A DNA stretch of 64,000 bases from Bradyrhizobium diazoefficiens USDA 110 (GTDB lineage: Bacteria > Pseudomonadota > Alphaproteobacteria > Rhizobiales > Xanthobacteraceae): NCBI RefSeq assembly GCF_000011365.1, contig NC_004463.1, positions 6,806,001 through 6,870,000 of the forward strand. Reading direction: 5' to 3'. The translations under genes were made by a program, and so were the position numbers. Within the stretch, counting starts at the first letter, position 1. Each line of letters begins with the position of its first letter. Under the pieces are notes generated by a model that saw nothing but the letters and a program-made list of their open reading frames with translations, had not been told where the DNA came from and did no database searches. Positions 8,935-17,153 of this stretch are shown here, piece by piece.

Positions 8935-9053
8935 GTCATGGCCGGGCTAGTCCCGGCCATCCACGCCTCGCCCACAGCGCGAAGAACGTGGATGCCCGGG
9001 ACATAGGCGAGCGAAGCGACGCCGTCCTTCGGACGGCTATGCCCGGGCATGAC
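8935..9053. repeat. Intergenic inverted repeat, GTCATGGCCGGG type
   Basis: The outer arms are GTCATGGCCGGGCTAGTCCC at 8935 and GCCCGGGCATGAC ending at 9053, with an inner ATCCACG...CGTGGAT pair. A shorter copy of the same family is at 17061-17144. It lies in the convergent gap between the CusF-like gene and the rhodanese-like gene. Confidence 0.8.
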
Positions 9054-9058
9054 GGTTA

Positions 9059-9616
9059 CTATTGATCCGGCCGCGGCTCCGGCTGCCCTTCGTCGGTCGG
9101 CAATGCCGCGCGCTCCCAGCCGTCGCTGCCATCAGGATACCAGGCGATGTTGGAATAGCCGTAAGCCAATGCACGCCTGGCGGCGTTCCAGGACATCCAG
9201 CAGTCGGCCAGACAATAGATCACCAGCAGCGCGGCCTTGTCGCCGCGCGACGCTTGCGCGAGGCCGCGCTGCAAATAATCGTCCATGGCTGGCGGCAAAT
9301 TTCCGTAGCCGGTATCCGGCAGCCACAGGCTGCCGGGAATGTTTCTGCGCGGCGCATCGCGCCAGACCGTACCTTCGGGAAGATTTTTCGGCTTCGGCGC
9401 GCGCGGCATCACGTCGATGAACGCGCCGCTCTTGTCCCGCCAGATCGCCTCCGCTTCGGCTGTGGTGAGCACGCGCGCGCCGGCGAGCGTCGCCGGCACC
9501 GGCGCGCGGTAATTGTCGGTGCGGTAGCCCTCGGGCTCGAACGGCTCCGGCTGCTGCGCCAGTGCCGGTGCCGCCAGAACGGCGGCGACCAGTGCAGCGG
9601 CAACGCGCCGCCTCAT
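9059..9616 (-). CDS. Rhodanese-like CX3CW-motif protein of quinoprotein systems
   Basis: A 185-residue exported protein: signal peptide [20 protein letters not shown], then a rhodanese-like fold. The family motif is YCLADCW (Cys135, Cys139, Trp140). Proteins of this type ('PQQ-dependent catabolism-associated CXXCW') accompany PQQ alcohol dehydrogenases. They are proposed to be part of a periplasmic sulfur or redox relay whose chemistry is not known. The start codon overlaps the stop of the upstream binding-protein gene (ATGA at 9613-9616), so the two are coupled. Confidence 0.85.
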   Translation of the reverse strand: MRRRVAAALVAAVLAAPALAQQPEPFEPEGYRTDNYRAPVPATLAGARVLTTAEAEAIWRDKSGAFIDVMPRAPKPKNLPEGTVWRDAPRRNIPGSLWLPDTGYGNLPPAMDDYLQRGLAQASRGDKAALLVIYCLADCWMSWNAARRALAYGYSNIAWYPDGSDGWERAALPTDEGQPEPRPDQ

Positions 9617-10494
9617 GGCGCCTTCTTGGCCGTCTCCGCGCCGAGCGGCCGGTCGCTCTCGTCCAGCAAGGGAACGCCGAAGTCGAGCAGGATCTTGTTG
9701 ATCTCGCCCTGGTTCTCCTGGATCAGCTTGTTGAGCTGCCGCTTCCAGTTCTGGTCGGCGGGACGCACGCCCATGCCGATGCGATAGACCAGCTTCGGCC
9801 CGGTGGTTTCCTTCACCAGCGGCGTGACATGGAGCGAGCCGGCTTTCTTGGCATAGAAGCCGGCCATCGGTCCCCACAGCACGCCGGCGTCGATCTTGCC
9901 GGCCGAGAGGTCGTCGATCATCGCCTGCGCGGAATTGTCGAAGCGCGTGTCGATCATCAGCGGATAGGGCTTTGCGTCGCCCATCAGGCCTGCGATCGCC
10001 ATATTGGTTGCCGGCGGCGTGCCGGCGACGATGCCGACGTGCTTGCCCTTGAGCCTGGTATCTTCGAGCGTGTCGACGTCTTCGAGCCCGCTGCCGGCCT
10101 TTGCGACCAGCGCATAGGTCGTGCGGTAATAGGGATTGGTGCCCTGCACGAGGTCGTCGCCTTGCGGGAAACCCATGATGACGTCGCAGCGATGTGCGCC
10201 CAGCGTCATCCGGACGAAGCCTGTCGCCTGCGGGAAGAACACGTAGTCGAGCTTCTTGCCGAGCTTGTCGGCGAACAGCTCGGCGAGCTTGTTCTCGAAC
10301 CCCTCGCCCTTCTCGTTGGAGAACGGCAGATTGCGCGGATCGGCGCAGACCCGCAGCACCTTCGGGTCGACCAGCTCGAACGAGAGGTCTCCGGTCTCGC
10401 TGGTCTGCGCCATGGCAACGCCGCCCAGCGCGCAGGACGCAACCAGGCCCCACAGCAAGAACAACCCGCGACGATGTCGTCCGGCCTCCGTCAT
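9613..10494 (-). CDS. MoxJ/XoxJ-type periplasmic binding protein associated with quinoprotein dehydrogenases
   Basis: A 293-residue family-3 solute-binding protein. A signal peptide ends near residue 30 (GGVAMAQ). The mature domain begins [30 protein letters not shown], typical of the MoxJ/XoxJ group, which binds the quinoprotein dehydrogenase rather than serving a transporter. The start at 10494 has a GAGGAGGAA ribosome-binding site; upstream in-frame methionines to 10632 would run through the divergent regulatory region. No permease or ATPase of an amino-acid type lies nearby. XoxJ is thought to help activate XoxF; here the partner dehydrogenase could be any of three in the window. Confidence 0.85.
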   Translation of the reverse strand: MTEAGRHRRGLFLLWGLVASCALGGVAMAQTSETGDLSFELVDPKVLRVCADPRNLPFSNEKGEGFENKLAELFADKLGKKLDYVFFPQATGFVRMTLGAHRCDVIMGFPQGDDLVQGTNPYYRTTYALVAKAGSGLEDVDTLEDTRLKGKHVGIVAGTPPATNMAIAGLMGDAKPYPLMIDTRFDNSAQAMIDDLSAGKIDAGVLWGPMAGFYAKKAGSLHVTPLVKETTGPKLVYRIGMGVRPADQNWKRQLNKLIQENQGEINKILLDFGVPLLDESDRPLGAETAKKAP

Positions 10495-10577
10495 CGCGCT
10501 TCCTCCTCGTTTTGTTTGAATGTTATCCATGCAACGCATGACGCGCCATGTTTTGCCAAACCTTGCGCTGGCTTCCC

Positions 10578-10601
10578 TTTGTTGCAGTGCAATGCAACAA
10601 A
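10578..10601. promoter_or_regulatory. Inverted repeat in a divergent promoter region
   Basis: TTTGTTGCA and TGCAACAAA are 9-bp perfect arms separated by six bases. The element lies between the divergent starts at 10494 (minus) and 10624 (plus), 84 and 23 bp from them. It could be an operator for a regulator of the quinoprotein relay genes. Confidence 0.45.
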
Positions 10602-10623
10602 CCCTTTGAACTGGGGCGGAAAA

Positions 10624-11550
10624 GTGTCTCACATCGCTTCAATGATCGCTGCCCTGACCCTGCTCGGGATAGCGACGCTAGCACGCACTGATGCAGCCGA
10701 ATTGCCTGTAAGCGAAGTCGCGCCGGGAATCTTCGTACACTCCGGGACCATTGCCCTGATGACGCGCGAGAACGAGGGCGACATCGCCAATGTCGGCTTC
10801 ATCGTGGGCACTGACGCGGTCGCCGTGATCGACACCGGCGGCAGCTTGCGCGAGGGCGAGGCGCTGCTGGCGACCGTGCGGGCCCGCACTGAGAAGCCGA
10901 TCCGCTACGTCATCAACACCCACGGCCATCCCGACCATGTCTTCGGCAATGCAGCCTTCGTTGCGGAAGGAACCAGCTTCGTCGGCCACAGCAGGCTGCC
11001 GCAGGCACTGGCGACGCGCGGGCCCTACTATCTCGACAATTTCCGTCGCATCATGGGCGGCGAGCTGATCGATCCCGTGAAGATCGTACCGCCCACCCTA
11101 CTCGTTTCGGACACGATGACGCTCGATCTTGGATCGCGCCGCCTGACCTTGCGGGTCTGGCCGGCCGCGCACAGCGACAATGACCTGACGGTGTTCGACG
11201 AGACGACCAAGACGCTGTTCGCGGGCGACCTCGTCTTTCTCCGCCACATTCCGGTCATGGACGGCAGCATTCGCGGCTGGCTTGCCCTGCTTAGGGAGCT
11301 TGAAGCGGTTCCGGCAATTCGCGTCATTCCCGGTCACGGCCCCGTGAGCGACTGGCCTGCGGCGCTGGTCGACGAACGACGTTATCTCACGACGATGCTG
11401 TCCGACGTCCGCACACTCAACAAGAAGGGCGCGCCGATCCGAACCGCCGCGGACAAGGCCGCTGAATCGGAACGGTCGCACTGGCAACTGTTCGAGGATT
11501 ACAATGCCCGCAACGCAACCGCAGCATTTTCGGAAATTGAATGGGAGTAG
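10624..11550 (+). CDS. Quinoprotein relay system zinc metallohydrolase (MBL fold)
   Basis: A 308-residue exported metallo-beta-lactamase-fold protein. The zinc motif is [12 protein letters not shown], followed by GHS, a later HSDNDLTVF and [13 protein letters not shown]. This is the SoxH-like type found in PQQ/quinoprotein relay gene sets beside SoxYZ-like carriers. I chose the GTG at 10624 (weak GGGGCGGAAA upstream); an ATG at 10642 would also give a hydrophobic leader ([14 protein letters not shown]) and cannot be excluded. It precedes the SoxYZ-like gene by 64 bp and is probably co-transcribed. The substrate is unknown. Confidence 0.85.
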   Translation: MSHIASMIAALTLLGIATLARTDAAELPVSEVAPGIFVHSGTIALMTRENEGDIANVGFIVGTDAVAVIDTGGSLREGEALLATVRARTEKPIRYVINTHGHPDHVFGNAAFVAEGTSFVGHSRLPQALATRGPYYLDNFRRIMGGELIDPVKIVPPTLLVSDTMTLDLGSRRLTLRVWPAAHSDNDLTVFDETTKTLFAGDLVFLRHIPVMDGSIRGWLALLRELEAVPAIRVIPGHGPVSDWPAALVDERRYLTTMLSDVRTLNKKGAPIRTAADKAAESERSHWQLFEDYNARNATAAFSEIEWE

Positions 11551-11614
11551 CGGGCGCGCTACGCTATGCAGGGATGAGCTTCGCGGACCCTGACTGCTTC
11601 GTCCGCACGGGACC

Positions 11615-12439
11615 ATGACCATGACGGGATGCATACGCCGCCTGCCCCTTATCGCCCTCCTCCTCGGCGTCGCCTTTGCCGCGCCGACGCAGGCCGAAGA
11701 GACCTACGATCCCTGGCCGGGCCTGGTGCAGGACATCTTCAGCAACCGTCCGATGAACGACGGCGCCAACGTGATCGGCATCGAGATGCCGTATCGCGCC
11801 GAGGACGCGGCCATCGTGCCGGTGACCCTGCGCAGCAAGCTCTCGCCGGGCGATGCCCGCCGTATCCGTTCGATCACGCTGGTCATCGACCGCAATCCGG
11901 CGCCAATGGCGGCGAAATTCGAGCTCGGGCCGGATGCCAATGTCAGCGAGATCTCCACGCGCGTGCGCGTCAACAACTACACCGACGTCCACGCGGTGGC
12001 CGAGCTCAGCGACGGCCAGCTCTATGTCTCCAAGACCTATGTGAAGGCCTCCGGCGGCTGCTCCGCGCCGGCGGGAAAGAATGTTGAGGAAGCCAAGAAC
12101 CGGCTCGGCCAGATGCGCTACCGGCAATTCGCGCGCGAGGACGCGCCGGCGAGCCGCGTCCGCGAGGCGCAGATCATGATCGGCCATCCCAACAATTCCG
12201 GCCTGCAAATGGACCAGGTCACGCAGCTCTATATTCCCGCCTTCTTCATCAACCAGTTGAAGCTGACGCAGGACGACAGCCCCGTGCTGTCAATGGAAGG
12301 CGGCATCTCGATCTCCGAAGATCCCAATCTGCGCTTCACCTATGTCTCCAACGGCGCCAAGCGTTTCCGCGCGGAAGCGAAGGACACGGATGGACATGTG
12401 TTCCGCAACGAGTGGGATGTGGAGAAGCCGGGGACTTGA
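11615..12439 (+). CDS. Quinoprotein dehydrogenase-associated SoxYZ-like carrier protein
   Basis: A 274-residue exported fusion of SoxY-like and SoxZ-like domains. A signal peptide ends near residue 28 (TQAEETYDPWP). The SoxY-like half ends with the cysteine segment GGCSAPAG (Cys149), placed like the substrate-carrying Cys of SoxY but without the terminal GGCGG tail. The SoxZ-like half begins near residue 165. In this family the carrier is found with PQQ dehydrogenases, the metallohydrolase at 10624 and the CX3CW protein. Two ATGs (11615, 11621) are possible starts. The cargo is unknown; a sulfur-carrier role is inferred from Sox proteins. Confidence 0.88.
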   Translation: MTMTGCIRRLPLIALLLGVAFAAPTQAEETYDPWPGLVQDIFSNRPMNDGANVIGIEMPYRAEDAAIVPVTLRSKLSPGDARRIRSITLVIDRNPAPMAAKFELGPDANVSEISTRVRVNNYTDVHAVAELSDGQLYVSKTYVKASGGCSAPAGKNVEEAKNRLGQMRYRQFAREDAPASRVREAQIMIGHPNNSGLQMDQVTQLYIPAFFINQLKLTQDDSPVLSMEGGISISEDPNLRFTYVSNGAKRFRAEAKDTDGHVFRNEWDVEKPGT

Positions 12440-12449
12440 TAGTCTCGCC

Positions 12450-12550
12450 GTCATTCCGGGGCGGTCCGCGGGACCGAACTATGGTGCGCGATTGCGCACC
12501 TGAGAATCTCGAGATTCCGGGTTCGATGCTTCGCATCGCCCCGGAATGAC
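12450..12550. repeat. Intergenic inverted repeat, GTCATTCCGGGG type
   Basis: The arms GTCATTCCGGGGCG and GCCCCGGAATGAC enclose nested palindromes (GCGCGATTGCGCAC, TCTCGAGA). A related element is at 22031-22134. It is located in the convergent gap between the SoxYZ-like gene and the small cysteine-containing gene. Confidence 0.8.
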
Positions 12551-12559
12551 GGTGTTAGA

Positions 12560-12919
12560 TCAAAAACACCTCACCTCGGCTTCCGCCTGCGCCCGCCTCA
12601 AATCATTCACCGCCGAATTCGCCTGCTCCGACGTGCGAAACTGGACGCCGAGATTGCCGCGCACCTGGGACATGCTGAGCGCGGTCTCGGCGGTGACGTA
12701 GCGCTCATAGGTGACGATGGAGGCTACCACGTCGATCGAGCAGGAACATTGCTCGATCGCGGCCCGTGTCTCGCCATTGGCCTTCATGCAGCCATAGACA
12801 TATTCCGCGCGCGCCGCCGTCGGATAGTCGTTGGCCTCCTGCGCGCACGCCGTGGACACGGTCGCCGCCAGCACCGCCAATGCGGCGACAATCGGTCGTA
12901 GCTGTCCCGCCAGATTCAT
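12560..12919 (-). CDS. Small exported cysteine-containing protein, function unknown
   Basis: A 119-residue protein with a signal peptide (cleavage after STACAQ). Four cysteines remain in the mature part: YGCMKANG, QCSCSID and the penultimate residue Cys118 (EVRCF). The spacing suggests two disulfides rather than haem attachment, since there is no CxxCH. It faces the ABC transporter genes at 13007 across 87 bp and may share their regulatory region. I do not recognise a function; its place inside the quinoprotein island suggests a periplasmic accessory role. Confidence 0.65.
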   Translation of the reverse strand: MNLAGQLRPIVAALAVLAATVSTACAQEANDYPTAARAEYVYGCMKANGETRAAIEQCSCSIDVVASIVTYERYVTAETALSMSQVRGNLGVQFRTSEQANSAVNDLRRAQAEAEVRCF

Positions 12920-13006
12920 GAGCGTCCTCCCGCTGGTTGCGATGAAAGCTATGCTATGCGTATTGTCCTGAAAAGCACTCCCTTCGAGGAAACGGCTCAC
13001 AAGGTG

Positions 13007-13987
13007 ATGAGAGCACTTGGTCGGACATTGGCGCTCGCGGTGACGCTGGCGCTGACACAGGTCGCAAGCGTCCGCGCCGCGGATACCATCCGCCTTGCGG
13101 TGCAGAAGACCGGAACATTCTCCTGGGAGCTGGCCGCGATCCGGGCCGGCGGCCTCGACAAGGAAGCCGACCTGTCGCTGGAGGTCACCGAGCTTGCGAG
13201 CCCCGAAGCCGGCAAGATCGCGCTGCGTGCGGGCAGCGCCGACATCATCCTGTCGGACTGGCTGTGGGTGTCGCGCGAGCGGGCCCTCGGCGCCAAGCTC
13301 ACCTTCTACCCCTATTCCAGCGCACTTGGCGCGGTAATGGTGCCCGCGGCCTCGCCGATCAAGACGCTCGCCGACCTCAAGGGCCGCAAGCTCGCCGTCG
13401 GCGGCGGCGCGATCGACAAGAGCTGGCTGCTGCTGCAGGCGCGGATGAAGCAGGACGGCATCGACCTGAAGTCGGAAGCGACCATCGTCTATGGCGCGCC
13501 ACCCTTGATCGCCGCCAAGGCGCTCGACGGCGAAATGGATGCCAGCCTCAATTTCTGGAATTTCTGCGCCCAGCTCGAGGCCAAGGGCTTTCGCCGCCTC
13601 GCCGGCATCGAGGACATCCTGCCGAAGCTCGGCGCCAAGGGCGCGGTCTCCGCGGTCGGTTATGTCTTCGACGAGGGCTGGGCCGCGAGCCATCGCGATG
13701 CGGTGGCGCGTTTCATTGCGATGACCCGCAAGGCCAAGCAGCTGCTGGTCACCTCCGACGCCGCCTGGGAGAAGATCGCGCCGCTCACCGGCACGAGCGA
13801 TGCCGTCATGCTCAAGACCTACCGTGACCGTTATCGCGACGGCATTCCGCGCCGGAGCATCGCCGACGAGGAGGCCGATGCGCGTGTGCTCTATCGCGTG
13901 CTGGCCGAGACCGGCGGCCGCGACCTGGTCGGGCCGGCGGCCGAGCTCGACCCCGGCACCTTCTATCACGCAGTCCCCGGAGACTGA
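13007..13987 (+). CDS. NitT/TauT-type ABC transporter substrate-binding protein
   Basis: A 326-residue periplasmic-binding protein of the SsuA/TauA/THI5-like class with signal peptide MRALGRTLALAVTLALTQVASVRA. The motif LKGRKLAVGGGAIDKSW in the middle is typical of the class. AAGGTG precedes the ATG at 13007; an in-frame ATG at 12956 would put 17 residues before the signal peptide. A permease (13989) and an ATPase (14716) follow almost without gaps, making a complete importer. It lies inside the PQQ island, so its cargo may serve alcohol oxidation, but nothing in the sequence names it. Confidence 0.82.
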   Translation: MRALGRTLALAVTLALTQVASVRAADTIRLAVQKTGTFSWELAAIRAGGLDKEADLSLEVTELASPEAGKIALRAGSADIILSDWLWVSRERALGAKLTFYPYSSALGAVMVPAASPIKTLADLKGRKLAVGGGAIDKSWLLLQARMKQDGIDLKSEATIVYGAPPLIAAKALDGEMDASLNFWNFCAQLEAKGFRRLAGIEDILPKLGAKGAVSAVGYVFDEGWAASHRDAVARFIAMTRKAKQLLVTSDAAWEKIAPLTGTSDAVMLKTYRDRYRDGIPRRSIADEEADARVLYRVLAETGGRDLVGPAAELDPGTFYHAVPGD

Positions 13988-13988
13988 G

Positions 13989-14726
13989 GTGCTGCGTCTG
14001 CTCTCGTTTTCCCTGTTCCTCGCGACCTGGTGGCTTGCGGCGCTGTTCGTCGGCGGCGCAAAGCTGCCCTCCCCGCCTGCCGTGCTCACCGTCATCATCG
14101 CGGAAGCGTCGAGCGGCGCGCTGTTCCTGCATCTCGGCGCCACGCTGGCGCGCGTCGCGCTCGCCTTCGTGCTGGCGATGTCGCTCGGCAGCGCCATCGG
14201 CTACCTCATGGGGCGGGTGAAGCTCGCCGACCGGCTCGGCGATCCCTGGCTGATCCTGCTGCTCAACCTGCCTGCGCTGGTCGTGATCGTGCTCGCCTAT
14301 ATCTGGGCCGGCCTGACCGAGGCGGCGGCGATCGCCGCGATCGCCATCAACAAGCTGCCGACCGCCATCGTCACCTTGCGCGAGGGCACGCGCGCGCTCG
14401 ACCGTTCGCTGGACGAGATGGCGAGCGTGTTCGCGATGCCGCGCTGGCGTGCCTTCCGCCATGTCGTGCTGCCGCAGCTTGCGCCCTATATCGCGGCCTC
14501 GGCGCGCTCCGGATTGTCGCTGGTGTGGAAGATCGTGCTGGTCGCCGAACTCCTGGGACGGCCGAACGGCGTCGGCTTCGAGATCGGCGTCGCCTTCCAG
14601 CTGTTCGACACGCCGCGGCTACTCGCCTACTCCCTGACATTCGCCGCCGTCGTGCTCGTGATCGAGACCGTGCTGGTGCAGCCGTTCGAGGCCCGTGCAA
14701 CAAGGTGGCGGCCCCGTGCGGCTTGA
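13989..14726 (+). CDS. NitT/TauT-type ABC transporter permease
   Basis: A 245-residue inner-membrane protein with about six transmembrane segments and the EAA-type cytoplasmic loop DEMASVFAMPRWRAFRHVVLPQLAPYI that contacts the ATPase. The first plausible start in frame is GTG at 13989, one base after the previous stop, with GGAG about six bases before it. It overlaps the start of the ATPase gene by about ten bases. It belongs to the transporter formed with 13007 and 14716. Confidence 0.85.
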   Translation: MLRLLSFSLFLATWWLAALFVGGAKLPSPPAVLTVIIAEASSGALFLHLGATLARVALAFVLAMSLGSAIGYLMGRVKLADRLGDPWLILLLNLPALVVIVLAYIWAGLTEAAAIAAIAINKLPTAIVTLREGTRALDRSLDEMASVFAMPRWRAFRHVVLPQLAPYIAASARSGLSLVWKIVLVAELLGRPNGVGFEIGVAFQLFDTPRLLAYSLTFAAVVLVIETVLVQPFEARATRWRPRAA

Positions 14727-15456
14727 AGTCGATATCACAGGCAAGACGTTCAGGAGTGCCGCGGGCGAAACGCACGAGGTGCTGGCCCCGGTCAAGTTCG
14801 CGGTTCAATCCGGCGAGGTCGGCGTGCTGATCGGTCCCTCCGGCTGTGGCAAGAGCACGATGCTGCGCATCATCCTCGGGCTCGACCGCGATTTCCACGG
14901 GACCGTCGCGCGACCGCCGGAAGCGCGGATCGGGATGGTGTTCCAGGAGCCGCGGCTGCTGCCGTGGCGCTCGGTCGAACAGAATGTGCGGCTTGCGGCT
15001 CCAGACATCTCCGAGGCGAAGCTGTCGGAGCTGTTCAGGATCCTGGAACTGGAAGCGCATCGCAGCCACTTTCCCGGCGAATTGTCGCTGGGTCTTGCCC
15101 GGCGCGTCGCTCTGGCCCGCGCCTTCGCAGTCGAGCCCGATCTGCTCGTGCTCGACGAACCCCTCGCCTCGCTCGACGACGCGCTCGCGGGCCGCCTGCG
15201 CGACGAGATCGCGACGCTGGTCGCAAGCCGCCCTGTGATGACGTTGCTCGTCACCCACAGCCTCGACGATGCGGTCCGCCTCGGCGACCGCCTGTTCTTC
15301 CTGTCGCCGCAGCCGGCGCGCATTCTGGCAGAGGTGCCCATCAGCATCCCGCGTGGGGCACGCGGCGACGCAGAGATCGCCACGATCAAGGCGGACCTCG
15401 TGGCGAGGATCCAGGGCGAACATAGCGGCGAACGCGCCGGGCGTGATGCCTCATAG
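14716..15456 (+). CDS. NitT/TauT-type ABC transporter ATP-binding protein
   Basis: An ABC ATPase of about 246 residues. Walker A is GPSGCGKST and the Q-loop is FQEPRLLPWRSV, the hallmark of the SsuB/TauB/NrtD class. Walker B is LLVLDEPLASLDD and the switch His is in VTHSLDDAV. The signature loop reads LSLGLARRVALARA, where most relatives have LSGG; the third and fourth positions are Leu-Gly. I chose GTG at 14716 (AAGGTGG upstream); GTG at 14695 is an alternative. It is the energy subunit for 13007/13989. Confidence 0.82.
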   Translation: MRLEVDITGKTFRSAAGETHEVLAPVKFAVQSGEVGVLIGPSGCGKSTMLRIILGLDRDFHGTVARPPEARIGMVFQEPRLLPWRSVEQNVRLAAPDISEAKLSELFRILELEAHRSHFPGELSLGLARRVALARAFAVEPDLLVLDEPLASLDDALAGRLRDEIATLVASRPVMTLLVTHSLDDAVRLGDRLFFLSPQPARILAEVPISIPRGARGDAEIATIKADLVARIQGEHSGERAGRDAS

Positions 15457-15502
15457 GCAACCACGCCAAGCGCGTGCTAAACAGGGCCGCTAGCGGAGCC
15501 TG

Positions 15503-16300
15503 ATGATGAAGCGAATGATCGCCCTCATGACGCTTGGCCTCGCTCTCGTCGCGACCATGGCGAGCGCGCAGGACATGATGCGTGACGTCGACCTCACGTC
15601 ACCCGCGATGGTCTCCGCGGAAATGAGCCGGCAGGAGGTCGAGGCCATCCTGGGCAAAGCGAGCGCCGGGGCGCCGGCCGATTTCACCGGCAAGCGGTTG
15701 TCGGGGCTCGATCTCTCGGGTCTCGACCTTTCCACGGTGATTCTCCGTGCGGCACGCCTCAACAAGACAAAACTCGCCGGTGCCCGTCTTGATCATGCGA
15801 TCCTCGATCAGGCGTGGCTGCTGGACGCCGATCTCGCGGGCGCGAGCCTGAAGGGCGCCAACCTGTTCGCCTCGCAGATGGCGCGCGCGCGTCTAGACGG
15901 CGCGGACCTGACCGGTGCTCGCATCGCGGCCGACCTCACCGGCGCAAGCCTGGTCGGCGCCTCGATTGCTGATGCTCATCTTGGCGCCGATATGCGCAAC
16001 CAGTCGATGGGACTCATGCGCGCCGTGCTGCGATCCGCCAATCTGGAACGGCTGAACGCGCGCAACGCCGACCTGTCGCGCGTCGATCTTGAATTTGCCT
16101 CCCTCAAGGGAGCCGACCTGACCGGTGCGTCGCTCAAAAATGCTCAGCTCGGCGGCGCCGACCTGACCGGAGCTACCGTCACTGACGCCGATTTCGAGGG
16201 CGCTGATCTTACCTCAGCGAAGTTGATCGCGCCGATCGGCCTTGACCGCGCCCGGAATTTCGACAAGGCAAAGAACCGCGAGCGCCTGATCAGGGAATAA
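15503..16300 (+). CDS. Exported pentapeptide-repeat protein
   Basis: A 265-residue protein with a signal peptide (MALMTLGLALVATMASAQ-like segment to about residue 22). A long run of A(D/N)LxG pentapeptides from about residue 65 to 250 (GADLTGAR, GASLKGAN, GADLTSAK) predicts a right-handed quadrilateral beta-helix. Export is unusual, since most pentapeptide proteins that mimic DNA are cytoplasmic. It is 46 bp after the ABC ATPase and 26 bp before the next small exported gene. Function unknown. Confidence 0.8.
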   Translation: MMKRMIALMTLGLALVATMASAQDMMRDVDLTSPAMVSAEMSRQEVEAILGKASAGAPADFTGKRLSGLDLSGLDLSTVILRAARLNKTKLAGARLDHAILDQAWLLDADLAGASLKGANLFASQMARARLDGADLTGARIAADLTGASLVGASIADAHLGADMRNQSMGLMRAVLRSANLERLNARNADLSRVDLEFASLKGADLTGASLKNAQLGGADLTGATVTDADFEGADLTSAKLIAPIGLDRARNFDKAKNRERLIRE

Positions 16301-16326
16301 AGGCGCGCCTTTGGGAGGATCGGTTG

Positions 16327-16674
16327 ATGCGTTGGTTTCTGGCTTTGATCGCCTTGTTGACGTTTGCCGGCGAAACCGCCGCCCAGAGCAAGGGCAAGGG
16401 CATCCGGCTCTGGAACCTGACGACGGAGACGATCTCCGGCTTCCAGCTCTCGCCCGCCGGCAAGACCGAGTGGGGACCGAACCAGTGCCTGAACGACAAG
16501 GACAAGGAGGTAGACCACGACGAGCGGCTGCGCATCACCGGCGTCGAGCCCGGCCGCTACGACGCCAAGGTCAGCTATCCCAACGCGCGGCAGTGCGTCG
16601 TCCGCGACATCGAGATCAAGGCCGACGCGGTGTTCTCGATCGCCGACAAGGATCTGAAGGACTGCACGAAATAG
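16327..16674 (+). CDS. Small exported protein, function unknown
   Basis: A 115-residue protein with a signal peptide (MRWFLALIALLTFAGETAAQ) and a basic mature start (SKGKGIRLWNLT). The body resembles small Tat/Sec-exported proteins with a 'NLT...I..FQLSPAG...WG.N' pattern and two cysteines (NQCLND, RQCVVRD). GGAGGAT precedes the ATG at 16327. It is likely co-transcribed with the pentapeptide protein. I do not recognise a function. Confidence 0.7.
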   Translation: MRWFLALIALLTFAGETAAQSKGKGIRLWNLTTETISGFQLSPAGKTEWGPNQCLNDKDKEVDHDERLRITGVEPGRYDAKVSYPNARQCVVRDIEIKADAVFSIADKDLKDCTK

Positions 16675-16684
16675 GACGGCCGCG

Positions 16685-16894
16685 TCACGCCTTGTCGTTC
16701 GCGTGCGGATATTCGCAGCGCCACCGTACCGCCTGCCACTTCGGATGGTCGCCAACCCATTGCGCGATATAGGGTGGCGCCGCCATCGCGCATTGCCGCG
16801 GCGACCCCGCATAGTTGAACACCAGATGCTGTTCCTCGCAGGTCGCAGGCGACAGCACCGCACACACAGTCACCACCAGGTCGATCGGGTTCAT
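16685..16894 (-). CDS. Small cysteine-containing protein, function unknown
   Basis: A 69-residue protein beginning MNPIDLVVTVCAVL. It has four cysteines (TVCAV, ATCEEQ, RQCAM, WRCEYP) and the pattern CEEQHLVF...WVGDHPKWQAVRWRCEY, common as a conserved small protein in Rhizobiales. A GAGGA ribosome-binding site eight bases before 16894 decides this start over the in-frame ATG at 16912. It is convergent with 16327. Function unknown. Confidence 0.65.
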   Translation of the reverse strand: MNPIDLVVTVCAVLSPATCEEQHLVFNYAGSPRQCAMAAPPYIAQWVGDHPKWQAVRWRCEYPHANDKA

Positions 16895-17060
16895 GCCGGA
16901 ATCCTCACGCAAGGGCGATCAAAGTTTAGCATGAAAGGCTACGTTCCGAGGAGCCGGAAGTTTCAATCCGCCGTGAGGGTTGGCCGGAACAGCCGATCTC
17001 TCTGCTGCGCGAGGTCCTAACATGCGAGGCTAAAACTTGAGACCTTGACGCTTCCACATC

Positions 17061-17144
17061 GTCATGGCCGGGCTTGTCCCGGCCATCCACGCCTTGCTCC
17101 GCGGTACAGAGAACGTGGATGCCCGGGACAAGCTCGGGCATGAC
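17061..17144. repeat. Intergenic inverted repeat, GTCATGGCCGGG type (second copy)
   Basis: The arms GTCATGGCCGGGCTTGTCCC and GGGACAAGCTCGGGCATGAC match each other with few mismatches. The inner ATCCACG...CGTGGAT pair is the same as at 8935-9053, but the loop is shorter. It lies just beyond the stop of the next minus-strand gene and may also end its transcript. Confidence 0.82.
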
Positions 17145-17153
17145 GACCCTGCA

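Noticed and set aside
12560..14197. Extended minus-strand frame of 545 codons
   Set aside because: Only the last 119 residues (from 12919) have a signal peptide and normal composition; the rest is antisense to the ABC binding protein and permease.
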